A stretch of DNA of 64,000 nt. It comes from Emticicia sp040253585 (GTDB lineage: Bacteria; Bacteroidota; Bacteroidia; Cytophagales; Spirosomataceae). The stretch spans positions 186,001 to 250,000 of the forward strand of contig NZ_JBELAU010000004.1 of the NCBI RefSeq assembly GCF_040253585.1, given 5' to 3'. A program made the position numbers and the translations under genes. The notes beneath the pieces were generated by a model. The model saw only the letters and a list, made by a program, of their open reading frames with translations. It ran no database searches and was not told the origin of the DNA. Shown here piece by piece: positions 26,410-35,228 of the stretch. Within the stretch, counting starts at the first letter, position 1; each line of letters begins with the position of its first letter.

Positions 26410-27822
26410 ATGAAAAAATTATATATATATCTATTTTTTGTTGGGCTGATTTTGTGGAGCTGCGATAGCGTCACAGATCTTCAACCTCAACAAGATATTG
26501 ATGAAGCGATTCCGAAAGCTACCATAAATGCAATCAGAATAAATTATCCAGAAGCCACAAAAGTTCGTTTCACAACTATCGAAAAAAACAAGATTTTTCA
26601 ATCAGATTTCGATGTAAGAGTTGACAGAATGTCGGCAATTGTGAATAATGTAGGGGTAATCTCGGAGATGTATAAGCAGACCGTAGTTATAAATCTGCCT
26701 GATAATATCAAGACTTATCTTGAAACGAGTTATTCTGGGGCAACCATTATCAATGTTTGCCAACAAGTCAATAAAGAGGGAAAAGTTGAGGGATATAAGA
26801 TTGTTCTTAAAGATAAAGATTCGAAAAATAATACATTGATTTTTGACGCCACAGGCACACTTATCATGAATGTTTCGGATAATCATAGTGGCCCTCAATC
26901 TGGAATGCCTCCGCCAAAATTATATTTTATTGATAAAAATGAGCTTCCACAAGTTATTGAAGACTTTTTAGTGGCAAAACACGGCGATTATAAATGTATT
27001 AAAGTTGGGGTTGTTTTAGATGGAACAAACAGAAATTATTCAGTTGTAATTAGCCAGAATTTCACAACTTTTGATTACCTATTCGATGAAAAGGGTAATG
27101 TTTTGAAATCATCATCGTTTGGCGTAAATGCTCCAAGTAATCGCATTGAAGACAAGCCGATTACAATAAATGATTTGACTTCAAAAATAAAGTCTTATCT
27201 CGATAATCAATATAAAGGATGGCAGTTTGAAAGAGGTCTTGCTTTTGTTCAAAATGGGGTTATTCAAATCTATAATGTTTTGATTACCTACGATAAAAAA
27301 CAGTATTCATTACAATTTGATAAAGACAGTAATTTCCTGAAAAAAGAACAAGTAGGAGTTGGAGGAAATGATAATAAAGTAGAGGTTAAACTCATTTTTC
27401 CTAAAGATATTCCCGCAATAATCGTAAACTATTTAGCAACCAAACATAAAGACTATAAATATCTTCAGACTGCCATCATCATTGAAAAATCCAAAAAAAC
27501 TTACTGGATTACAGTTTTGAGTGATAAAGAAATTTATGATTATACTTTCGACGAAAGTGGTAAGTTTTTGAGTGTGAAGGAAATTGAAATGAAATTTCCT
27601 GAAAATAAAATTTATGATAGGCCACTCGACCCCAAAGATATTCCCGCCAAAGCAAAGGAATATTTAGATGCTAATTATAAAGGATGGGTATTTCAGCGAG
27701 GTGTTACGGTTTACACCGAAAATAAAATTTTTGGATATGTTATAGCAATAAAGGTCGCTAACGACTATTATTACATAAATTTTGATGCAAATGCTGCCTT
27801 TGTCTCAGCAAGAAGAGGCTAA
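26410..27822 (+). CDS. Lipoprotein with tandem PepSY-like repeats
   Basis: The 470-residue product starts with a lipoprotein signal (MKKLYIYLFFVGLILWSC, Cys18). The rest can be read as six repeats of about 70 residues, each with a helix beginning IPxxIxxYL, then strands ending in a DxxGxFL-type turn, a PepSY-like/BLIP-like layout. Repeats 3-4 and 5-6 form matching pairs: KHGDYKCIKVGVVL parallels KHKDYKYLQTAIII, and QYKGWQFERG parallels NYKGWVFQRG, so a two-domain unit was duplicated. PepSY-like modules often inhibit proteases or bind ligands in the envelope. It sits 55 bases upstream of the sigma factor gene, with no clear operon evidence. Confidence 0.75.
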   Translation: MKKLYIYLFFVGLILWSCDSVTDLQPQQDIDEAIPKATINAIRINYPEATKVRFTTIEKNKIFQSDFDVRVDRMSAIVNNVGVISEMYKQTVVINLPDNIKTYLETSYSGATIINVCQQVNKEGKVEGYKIVLKDKDSKNNTLIFDATGTLIMNVSDNHSGPQSGMPPPKLYFIDKNELPQVIEDFLVAKHGDYKCIKVGVVLDGTNRNYSVVISQNFTTFDYLFDEKGNVLKSSSFGVNAPSNRIEDKPITINDLTSKIKSYLDNQYKGWQFERGLAFVQNGVIQIYNVLITYDKKQYSLQFDKDSNFLKKEQVGVGGNDNKVEVKLIFPKDIPAIIVNYLATKHKDYKYLQTAIIIEKSKKTYWITVLSDKEIYDYTFDESGKFLSVKEIEMKFPENKIYDRPLDPKDIPAKAKEYLDANYKGWVFQRGVTVYTENKIFGYVIAIKVANDYYYINFDANAAFVSARRG

Positions 27823-27877
27823 TAGCATCAATACTAACCTTATTAATTGAATCTATAAACACAGCAACCCTTTTCGG

Positions 27878-28417
27878 ATGCGGAATGAAGTTGAATTAGT
27901 TCTTGGTTGTCAGCGAAACGACCCGAGAGCCCAAGCAGCCTTTTATAACCTCTATAAAGGTCGACTTTTGGGTGTGTGTCGTCGCTATGCCCGAACTGTA
28001 ATGGAAGCCGAGGATATTTTCCAAGAGGCATTTATAAAGATTTTTAACAAAATCAATGATTTACAAAAACCTGAATCGGTTGAATATTGGGTAAAATCGT
28101 TGGTCGTCCGAACGGCCATTGACCATTATCGGCAAAATAACAAAGACCGACAATTTGTTGATTATGAGGCCATTGAAAATCAAGGTGATGCCGATATTGG
28201 CGTGATTTCGCAGTTGAGTCACGAAGAAATTGTGGGAGCAATCAATCAGCTACCTGATGGCTATCGTATGGTAGTAAACATGTATTTGATTGATGGTTAT
28301 GAGCATAATGAAATAGCTAAGATTTTACAGATTTCGGAAGGAACTTCAAAATCGCAGCTTTCGAGAGCCAAAGTACATCTCCGTAAAACTTTACAGGAAA
28401 TGGGCGTAGTGCTTTAG
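27878..28417 (+). CDS. ECF-type RNA polymerase sigma factor
   Basis: The 179-residue protein has sigma region 2 (AQAAFYNLYKGRLLGVCRRY and EAEDIFQEAFIKIFNKI, residues about 18-60) and region 4 (LPDGYRMVVNMYLIDGYEHNEIAKIL, then SEGTSKSQLSRAKVHLRK), the two modules of extracytoplasmic-function sigma factors. It recruits RNA polymerase to target promoters when released from an anti-sigma factor. The next gene, 103 bases downstream, encodes a repeat/TM/barrel protein that is the obvious candidate for its anti-sigma partner. Confidence 0.93.
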   Translation: MRNEVELVLGCQRNDPRAQAAFYNLYKGRLLGVCRRYARTVMEAEDIFQEAFIKIFNKINDLQKPESVEYWVKSLVVRTAIDHYRQNNKDRQFVDYEAIENQGDADIGVISQLSHEEIVGAINQLPDGYRMVVNMYLIDGYEHNEIAKILQISEGTSKSQLSRAKVHLRKTLQEMGVVL

Positions 28418-28496
28418 CCTCGACAGCGTTGGCTGCCCAGTTCGCTCAGCTACCGAAAGAAAGTATTTAAAATTACGAAACGAATAAAATTGCTTA

Positions 28497-28513
28497 AATC
28501 TCTTTTAGAGATT
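28497..28513 (+). promoter_or_regulatory. Hairpin just upstream of the anti-sigma-like start codon
   Basis: Perfect inverted repeat aatctct-ttt-agagatt ending eight bases before the ATG at 28521, in the region where a ribosome would bind. It could dampen translation relative to the upstream sigma gene. No experimental basis. Confidence 0.45.
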
Positions 28514-28520
28514 GGCGTAT

Positions 28521-30395
28521 ATGAAACCAACAGACGACATAAGGAAAGTTTTATCTGAAAAATTCGAGAATTTTGAAGCCGAACCACAAGATACCTCTTG
28601 GGATGCGATTCGTTTTGCTCTTGATTTGAAAGATAAACTTAGCTCTTATGAAGCTGAGCCACAAGAAGAATCTTGGAGCGAAATAAAATTTGCTACTGAC
28701 CTCTCCAAAAAATTCAAGAACTACGAAGCCGAGCCACAAGATGATACTTGGAGCAAAATTCAACTCGCAACTCAACTAACCGCCAAATTCAGTGACTACG
28801 AAGCCGAACCAACAGCCGATTCGTGGGAGAAAATAAAAACAGCTTTACCAATTAATGAATCAATTGCATTAAGCGAGAAATTCAAAGACTACGAAGCCGA
28901 ACCAATGGACGATTCGTGGGAGAAAATTCGTGCTGCTATGCCAGCCAGCGAGCCAGTTTCGTTGAGTGAGAAATTTGAAAATTACGAAGCCGAACCACAA
29001 GCCTCAACTTGGGAAAACATTCAACTTGCCACCCAATTATCAAATAAGTTTAGTAACTATGAAACCGAACCAACGGCCGATTCGTGGGAGATTATCAAAG
29101 CTGCCATCACGCCAGAAAAAGAACGCCGTGTGATTGCGTGGCCGTTTGCATTTAGAGTTGGTATTGCGGCAAGTATTGCACTTTTGTTGGGTTTTGGTTG
29201 GTTATTCTATAATAATAATCAAGAAAATGGGTTGGCAGAAATAAAAAACAAAAAAGCTCAATCTGCTAATAGTCAAGGAGTTAGCGAAGATGAAAATCAG
29301 GATTTAGCTACAAATAAACCAGCCGAAACAGGAAAGAGTAATACGGAAAAAGAAACGGATAATAACAAAGTTAATGAACCAAAACCGAGTATTATTGAGC
29401 CGTCAAGCGATTTGAGCGGCATTGCTTCAAATGGTAAAACTAAGAATAGAAAAGGCTCAGATGTCAAAAGTTTAGAAAAAGCTTCGACCGACAGTCAAGT
29501 TGCTAAGGTTATCAGAAAGAAAGAAAAACGTTCGCTTAGAAATAACTTAAATAATTCATCTTCAACAGAAAGTATTGCTCAAAGTAATAAAAATACAATA
29601 CCGCCGACTAGTACAACACCGAATGGTAGTGAGTCGAGTATTGCATCAAATAATAATTCATCAAATCAAGCAAATAATATTGAACTAAACTTGCTTGATA
29701 GTAAGGATTTTAAACAAAAAAAGATCACACTTCCTTTTGGTGAAATTGCGTATAATAACGAAGTGCCAATGGAAGAGCCAGAAGTGCGTGTAAGACGAAA
29801 AATGATTCTGACGAGTAGTATCATGCCGCTTCAAACTTATCAAGCTCTTACGATTTTGCCACAAACTTCAACGTATATCCAACAAGTAGGTTCGTTGAAT
29901 GCTCTTGATGCCCAACGCTTAGGTGTGCAAGCACGTGTGGGCGTCATGCAACCGCTCTCAAATCGCTTCTCAACTGGTGTTTCGTTGGCTTATGCAGGCA
30001 TTCGTCAAGCAGTTAGTTATGAAGTAAACACGGGCGTTTATGATGTAGATTTAACAACTACTGATTATACTCTCGTGGGTGTAGGCGAAACCGTGAGTCA
30101 GAATAAGTTTTTACACACCGTTGGTTTGAAACTTGATAATTCGTATTTGGTATCGAATAAGAAAAATAAAGTCTTTGTATTGGGTGGAGCAGAAGCCGTA
30201 AGAGTTTTAAACAATAATCAATACGCCTACTTTCTCAATGCCTCAGTTGCTTTGGCTTACCCAATGAAAGGCGGCAAAACCGTTTGGATTGAGCCAACTT
30301 ACCGTTATAGTCTCTCACAATCGCTCGATGCGAATAGTTATATGCAAATCCGCCCTTCAAATATTGGTTTGAATCTTAGGGTTAATTTTATGTAA
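28521..30395 (+). CDS. Putative dual-membrane-spanning anti-sigma protein with seven cytoplasmic repeats and an outer-membrane barrel
   Basis: A TTG three codons earlier (28512) is less likely than ATG at 28521. The 624-residue product has four parts. Residues about 11-198 contain seven tandem repeats of 23-31 residues with core FxxYEAEPxxxSWExI. Residues about 207-230 form one membrane helix (FRVGIAASIALLLGFGWLFY). Residues about 231-400 are a low-complexity Ser/Asn/Lys/Thr linker. The last about 190 residues alternate polar and hydrophobic residues and end in Asn-Phe-Met, as in an eight-stranded outer-membrane barrel. This matches the arrangement I recall for dual membrane-spanning anti-sigma factors of Bacteroides. 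The adjacent ECF sigma gene supports that role. Confidence 0.78.
   Translation: MKPTDDIRKVLSEKFENFEAEPQDTSWDAIRFALDLKDKLSSYEAEPQEESWSEIKFATDLSKKFKNYEAEPQDDTWSKIQLATQLTAKFSDYEAEPTADSWEKIKTALPINESIALSEKFKDYEAEPMDDSWEKIRAAMPASEPVSLSEKFENYEAEPQASTWENIQLATQLSNKFSNYETEPTADSWEIIKAAITPEKERRVIAWPFAFRVGIAASIALLLGFGWLFYNNNQENGLAEIKNKKAQSANSQGVSEDENQDLATNKPAETGKSNTEKETDNNKVNEPKPSIIEPSSDLSGIASNGKTKNRKGSDVKSLEKASTDSQVAKVIRKKEKRSLRNNLNNSSSTESIAQSNKNTIPPTSTTPNGSESSIASNNNSSNQANNIELNLLDSKDFKQKKITLPFGEIAYNNEVPMEEPEVRVRRKMILTSSIMPLQTYQALTILPQTSTYIQQVGSLNALDAQRLGVQARVGVMQPLSNRFSTGVSLAYAGIRQAVSYEVNTGVYDVDLTTTDYTLVGVGETVSQNKFLHTVGLKLDNSYLVSNKKNKVFVLGGAEAVRVLNNNQYAYFLNASVALAYPMKGGKTVWIEPTYRYSLSQSLDANSYMQIRPSNIGLNLRVNFM
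28551..29114 (+). repeat. Seven in-frame coding repeats
   Basis: Seven copies, consensus LSxKFxxYEAEPxxxSWExI, cover residues 11-198 of the product. Copies 4 and 5 carry extra Pro/Ser-containing spacers (PINESIA, PASEPVS). The DNA repeats gaagccgaacca- and tcgtgggag-like words, suggesting recent duplication. Confidence 0.85.
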
Positions 30396-30416
30396 AAAGG
30401 CTGTTTTCTTGAAGTT

Positions 30417-31598
30417 TTATACAATATTTCCGCCCCAAAACCAATCTTTGAAGTCTGAATTTGCCGCATGGCGAGCAATAAGCATAGTGCTTTCTAAACT
30501 CAATTCAGTAGAGCGATGAATCAAAACTTTTAAATCTCTATCTGAAGGAGTTTCTTTTACTTCTATTCCAACTTTTTCATTCAAAATAAAATCAATTTCC
30601 TGTCCCGTTTTTCTTTGGTAATAAGCCAAGTTACCTTTTGCTTTTAGTTGCAATGCAATCATGTTTTCGAAAACTTGTCCACTACTCACTTGAGCTAAAA
30701 TCTGTAATATTCCAGTATCAGCAAAGTAGAGTTTAGTTTGTCCCGAAATTTCTTTGTCTTTATTTTTAGTAAATGTTGGAATCCTGTGAATAAAATAGGT
30801 GTATTCGAGCAATTCTAAATAATCAGTAATTTTATTTCGATTAATACCTGAGACACTACTCAATTTGCTTACATCTAATCTGCCTCCAACTCTTGAAGCC
30901 AGTAATTGAATCAACTTATAAAGCTCGTTACTCATTTTGAAATCGGATAATAGCTTTATATCCAGTTCAATATAGGCATTGATGACATCTTTAAGATAAG
31001 CTATTTTATCTTCTTTAGTTTCGGCCAAAACTACCTCAGGGAAACCGCCAAATTGGATGAATTCCTCATATAAAGGTTTGTATTTTAAATAAATAAAGGC
31101 ATTGTAAGAAATTTCTGTCAATGCAGATGTTTCGGCCTCGGGTAACCTTTTGAATAGTAGAAACTCTTGAAACGAAAGTGGATACATTTCAAAAATGCGT
31201 TTCCTTCCAGCCAAACTTTCAGAGAAATGGTTTTTGAGGTAATAGGAACTTGACCCCGAAAGTAAAAATTTGATGCCATAAGTATCGTATAAGTATTTGA
31301 CGACACTAACTGAAATCGGTACGAGTTGAATCTCATCAATGGCAATGACACAATTTTGATTTAAGGTAAGCCCCAAACTTTTTAATCCAGCTTCAATGAT
31401 TGTATAACTATTCTCAGAAAACAAAATCCTATTTTCAATCTTTTCGAGGTCTATATAAGTTTTATTTTCATGGTCAATCTCTTTCAGCAAATACTTTAAT
31501 GCTGTTGATTTTCCAACCCTACGAAGCCCCGTAATTACTGTAATTTGAGGCTTAGCGAGATGCTGTTTTAATTCTTCAAAAATTACTCTTTTATACAT
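30417..31598 (-). CDS. AAA-family ATPase with DUF4143 domain
   Basis: The 393-residue protein has Walker A GLRRVGKSTALKYL near residues 23-36, Walker B ending in VIAIDEIQ, the sensor segment LLSGSSSYYLKNHFSESLAGR and a C-terminal DUF4143 region with a nuclease-like core YYQRKTGQEIDFILNEKVGIEVK. These predicted ATPases are abundant in bacteria and often occur as accessory genes; no function is established for this one. It converges with the anti-sigma-like gene (21 bases between stops) and stands alone. It is probably a horizontally spread family member, but base composition is not visibly different. Confidence 0.85.
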   Translation of the reverse strand: MYKRVIFEELKQHLAKPQITVITGLRRVGKSTALKYLLKEIDHENKTYIDLEKIENRILFSENSYTIIEAGLKSLGLTLNQNCVIAIDEIQLVPISVSVVKYLYDTYGIKFLLSGSSSYYLKNHFSESLAGRKRIFEMYPLSFQEFLLFKRLPEAETSALTEISYNAFIYLKYKPLYEEFIQFGGFPEVVLAETKEDKIAYLKDVINAYIELDIKLLSDFKMSNELYKLIQLLASRVGGRLDVSKLSSVSGINRNKITDYLELLEYTYFIHRIPTFTKNKDKEISGQTKLYFADTGILQILAQVSSGQVFENMIALQLKAKGNLAYYQRKTGQEIDFILNEKVGIEVKETPSDRDLKVLIHRSTELSLESTMLIARHAANSDFKDWFWGGNIV

Positions 31599-31689
31599 TT
31601 GGTATTACTTTTTGTGTAAATATAATGCAAAAAGTAATACTATATGAAAGTATTTTCAAAAAAAACTTAGGTTTTATACTTGAAAGCGG

Positions 31690-33078
31690 TTACTTCTTCA
31701 AAGGAAATAACTCCGAATCAACTCTTGAAGTTTGCATAATTTTTTCCATTTCAGCCAAAATTTTCGGGTATTTGGCAGCTAAATTGGTTGTTTCCGAAAG
31801 GTCTTTACTCAAATCAAATAATTCAGTGTTACCTTTTTGTTTCACGAGTTTCCATTTGCCTTTTCTCACGGCTTGGTCGAAGCCTCGCTCGTGAAATTCC
31901 CAGTAGAGGTAATCATGCTTTTGGGCAATTTTCTTGCCCGATAGAATATTAGCAAACGAAATCCCATCAATATTTTTTGGGGAATTTGCTTTAATTAGGT
32001 CTGCAAAAGTGGGCATTATATCCCAGTTTGCCAGTGGTTCACTCGTAGTTCTTCCTTTAGGAGTATTTGCTCCCCAAGCAATCATCGGCACTCTGATTCC
32101 TCCTTCATATAAATCTCTTTTGAAACCTTTTAATGGCCCATTGCTATCGAAAAACTCCATTTCTCGGCCACCTTCATTGTGTGGGCCATTATCTGATGTA
32201 AAGAAAACGTAAGTGTTTTTATCCAAACCTAATTCTTTCAGCAAAGCCATCAAACGCCCAATATCGGCATCTATATGGTCAATCATAGCGGCCGTATTAG
32301 CGTTAGGTTTATCCTGCGAACGATACGAACGAGCTTGTAAATTCTTTTGCACGAATGGCTTTTTTTCTTCAAAAATACTACTGCCGTCAGGGTTTAAATA
32401 TTTCTTTAAAGTAGCTGGCGGGGCATACATTTCAGCATGCGGCATCGTGATAGCCCAGTACATAAAAAATGGCTTTTCGTGACCTTCTTTTACATAAGCA
32501 AGAGCTTTTTCAGTAATAAAAGGATGAGAATGTTGTAGTGAATCCATCGGGTAAGATTCACATTTCCCATCTTTGATTGTCCAGAGATTATTGGTATAAA
32601 ATCGGTGGGCATGACCTTGTGTAGCATAGCCCAGAAATTCGTCCCAACCTTGTTTTTCGGGCGAACCAGAGTTGTGGCTTTGCCCGAGCCCCCATTTTCC
32701 AAACATGGCGGTTGTGTAGCCATTTTCTTTCATCATTTTTGGTAAAACTTGCTCGTTTTCACGCATCGGAAACTCTCCATTGCCACGTATGTAGGCGTGT
32801 CCCATGTGCAAGCCTGTCATGAGAGCGTAGCGTGATGGAGCACAAACGGTATTTCCCGAGTAAAAATCCGTAAAACGAGTTCCTTCGGCCGCCATTTTGT
32901 CGAGATTAGGCGTTTTTATAGTCTTTTGTCCATAGCAACCGATGTCTCCATAGCCTAAATCATCGGCCATGATGTAGATGATGTTTGGTCGGCCAATTGT
33001 GTTTGATTTATCTGATTTTGCTGACAGTAAAATAATCACCGCAGATAGAATGAATGTAAAATAAATGAGTTTTTTCAT
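31690..33078 (-). CDS. Secreted sulfatase (arylsulfatase-type)
   Basis: The 462-residue protein starts with a signal peptide (MKKLIYFTFILSAVIILLSA) and has the metal-binding PNIIYIMADDLGYGDIGCYG near 31-50. The sulfatase signature CAPSR places the formylglycine Cys at residue 79 (TVCAPSRYALMTG). Further ligands are in FTSDNGPHNEGG. It should hydrolyse sulfate esters, perhaps of polysaccharides, in the periplasm. The longer reading from 33135 adds 19 residues before the signal, so ATG at 33078 is chosen. No maturase (FGE or anSME) gene and no polysaccharide lyase cluster are adjacent. Confidence 0.9.
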   Translation of the reverse strand: MKKLIYFTFILSAVIILLSAKSDKSNTIGRPNIIYIMADDLGYGDIGCYGQKTIKTPNLDKMAAEGTRFTDFYSGNTVCAPSRYALMTGLHMGHAYIRGNGEFPMRENEQVLPKMMKENGYTTAMFGKWGLGQSHNSGSPEKQGWDEFLGYATQGHAHRFYTNNLWTIKDGKCESYPMDSLQHSHPFITEKALAYVKEGHEKPFFMYWAITMPHAEMYAPPATLKKYLNPDGSSIFEEKKPFVQKNLQARSYRSQDKPNANTAAMIDHIDADIGRLMALLKELGLDKNTYVFFTSDNGPHNEGGREMEFFDSNGPLKGFKRDLYEGGIRVPMIAWGANTPKGRTTSEPLANWDIMPTFADLIKANSPKNIDGISFANILSGKKIAQKHDYLYWEFHERGFDQAVRKGKWKLVKQKGNTELFDLSKDLSETTNLAAKYPKILAEMEKIMQTSRVDSELFPLKK

Positions 33079-33310
33079 ATTTAATGTTGAATAGCTAAGT
33101 GAGAGCAAGTTAAACTTTTTTTTGAAAAATCGCATCCTGCAAATTACTGACTTACTGTTACCTTTCAGAACTCAAATTAGTCTCAATATTACCGTTTATA
33201 AATTCAAAAAAAGCCTTTTAATGCTTTTGATAACCTATGAACCACAATTCTTTGCATATTTCTAAAAAATCCGTTCTTTTGTATCATCAAACAATAAATA
33301 TTTTCAAGCA

Positions 33311-33760
33311 ATGAAATTCAAAATCACTCTTTTTATCATATTCGGACTTCTCGTTGGCGTAGGTTATTATCTGACAGCGGGTTATTACTCTAAAGGCGAA
33401 CGAGCAGGCACAATCTCAAAACTCAGCGAAAGAGGATATGTATTTAAAACATACGAAGGAGTTTTGAATGAAGGTGGATATTCGGGTGAAACAGGTACAC
33501 TTACGCCACGTTATTTCGATTTTTCATGTAAAACCGATTCGACTATTACGAAATTGCAAAGAGCTTTAAAAACTGGTGAACGTGTAACGCTGAAATATGC
33601 CGAGAAATTCTTCCAGTTTCCGTGGAATGGTGATACAAAATATTTCATCACCGATGTTGAATTTATCACTCCACCAGCACAACCAGTACAGCAATTACTT
33701 CCACCACAGCAAACCGTTGCCCCTGCTGCTACTGAAGCAAAATCTGACTCTACTTTATAA
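33311..33760 (+). CDS. Small membrane-anchored protein of unknown function
   Basis: The 149-residue product has one N-terminal membrane helix (MKFKITLFIIFGLLVGVGYYL), then a soluble region with YSKGERAGTISKLSERGY and YEGVLNEGGYSG and a strand-rich part ending in KYFITDVEFI, and a Pro/Gln/Ala-rich tail. The central motif GERAGTISKLS is familiar from small uncharacterised Bacteroidota proteins. No enzymatic motif is seen. It converges with recA across a shared terminator and is divergent from the sulfatase gene. Confidence 0.75.
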   Translation: MKFKITLFIIFGLLVGVGYYLTAGYYSKGERAGTISKLSERGYVFKTYEGVLNEGGYSGETGTLTPRYFDFSCKTDSTITKLQRALKTGERVTLKYAEKFFQFPWNGDTKYFITDVEFITPPAQPVQQLLPPQQTVAPAATEAKSDSTL

Positions 33761-33792
33761 TTTTCAAAATATAGAATAATTCACAAAAGCAA

Positions 33793-33821
33793 AAAAAGAC
33801 AGTCTAAAAGACTGTCTTTTT
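33793..33821. terminator. Bidirectional terminator between the small protein and recA
   Basis: Perfect 13-base arms aaaaagacagtct (33793-33805) and agactgtcttttt (33809-33821) with a 3-base loop; the A-run and T-run on either side let it serve both convergent genes. Confidence 0.88.
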
Positions 33822-33853
33822 AAATTTTACTTATTTCCTATAATCTAATACTT

Positions 33854-34939
33854 TTATTCTGGGGTTTCGTCTTCAACCACACCATCTTGGTCGCCAGGTT
33901 TCGAGTCCAAGAGAGCATCGGCATCATTGGCAACCGTCGCTTTGATTTTTTCTTCCAATTCGGCCATCAATTCTGGATTATCTTTCAGCATATCACGCAC
34001 ACCGTCACGTCCTTGACCTAATTTTGATGTACCGTAAGAGAACCACGAACCCGATTTTTTCACAATTTCTAAATCAACTGCTAAATCAAGAACTTCACCA
34101 GCTTTTGATACACCTTGGCCGTAAAGAATATCAAATTCTACTACTTTAAAAGGTGGAGCAAGTTTGTTTTTCACAACTTTCACACGAGTACGGTTTCCGA
34201 GAATATCATCGCCATCTTTGATTTGACCAATTCTACGAATATCAATTCTCATCGAAGCATAGAATTTCAAGGCATTACCACCCGTAGTTGTTTCTGGGCT
34301 ACCAAACATCACCCCAATTTTATCACGCAATTGGTTGATGAAAATACAGCAACAGCCAGTTTTGTTAATCGTACCTGTTAGCTTACGCATGGCCTGCGAC
34401 ATCATACGTGCTTGAAGTCCCATTTTGCTATCGCCCATGTCGCCTTCAAGTTCGGCTTTTGGAACGAGGGCAGCCACTGAGTCAATCACGATAATATCAA
34501 CCGCACCAGAGCTAATCAAATGCTCGGCAATTTCGAGTGCTTGCTCGCCATAATCGGGTTGCGAGATTAATAAGTTTTTTGTATCAATACCCAATTTCTC
34601 GGCATAGCTACGGTCGAAAGCGTGTTCTGCATCAATAAATGCTGCAATACCACCTTGTTTTTGAGCTTCAGCAATTGCTTGCATCGCAAGTGTTGTTTTA
34701 CCCGAAGATTCTGGTCCGTAGATTTCAATAATACGTGCTTTTGGGAAACCACCTACACCAAGAGCAAGATCAAGGCCAAGCGAACCCGTAGAGATAACTG
34801 GTACATCCATTATCTTCGCATCACTCAGTCTCATTACTGTTCCTTTACCGTAAGTTTTATCGAGTTTCTCCATTGTGGTTTGGAGACTTTTCAATTTGTT
34901 TGCTCTGTCGTCGCCTTTTGGTTCTTTTTCTGCTGCCAT
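33854..34939 (-). CDS. recA: Recombinase RecA
   Basis: RecA coats single-stranded DNA and catalyses strand exchange and LexA-type cleavage. The 361-residue sequence shows Walker A GPESSGKTT, the MAW-type SQPDYGEQALEIAEHLI, the DNA-binding-loop region GVMFGSPETTTGGNALKFYAS, and an acidic C-terminal tail ending EDETPE. Length is normal. The gene is monocistronic with a strong terminator. The upstream region 34940-35228 is very AT-rich and should contain its promoter; I see no recognisable SOS operator. Confidence 0.98.
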   Translation of the reverse strand: MAAEKEPKGDDRANKLKSLQTTMEKLDKTYGKGTVMRLSDAKIMDVPVISTGSLGLDLALGVGGFPKARIIEIYGPESSGKTTLAMQAIAEAQKQGGIAAFIDAEHAFDRSYAEKLGIDTKNLLISQPDYGEQALEIAEHLISSGAVDIIVIDSVAALVPKAELEGDMGDSKMGLQARMMSQAMRKLTGTINKTGCCCIFINQLRDKIGVMFGSPETTTGGNALKFYASMRIDIRRIGQIKDGDDILGNRTRVKVVKNKLAPPFKVVEFDILYGQGVSKAGEVLDLAVDLEIVKKSGSWFSYGTSKLGQGRDGVRDMLKDNPELMAELEEKIKATVANDADALLDSKPGDQDGVVEDETPE

Positions 34940-35011
34940 TTTATTTTTAAAATTGAATTTTAATGATATTACTACAAACTGCTACTATTTAGGTAAAATT
35001 TGTTTATATTT

Positions 35012-35019
35012 CAAAAATA
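35012..35019 (-). promoter_or_regulatory. Possible -7 box of the recA promoter
   Basis: On the minus strand 35019-35012 reads TATTTTTG, matching the Bacteroidota TAnnTTTG element, about 73 bases before the recA ATG. No matching TTTG -33 box is evident, and the region is so AT-rich that chance is likely. Confidence 0.3.
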
Positions 35020-35228
35020 CTGTGTTTTTATTTAAGAAAATCATATATTTTTTATTTTTACTATATTAAAAAAATACAATTTAATTTTCTTAAAAATATC
35101 AAAAAAAGTATAAGTCTTTTTAATACATTCTATGTTTCATTTTTACCTGTATTGCTCATTTGAACACTACAAAGGTAATACAATTATCTAATACAATGCA
35201 CAAATATTTTTATGAACGGTTTTTTTTA

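Noticed and set aside
30417..31598. DUF4143 ATPase considered as part of a defence or toxin-antitoxin system
   Set aside because: No partner gene is adjacent and the family is widespread with unknown roles.
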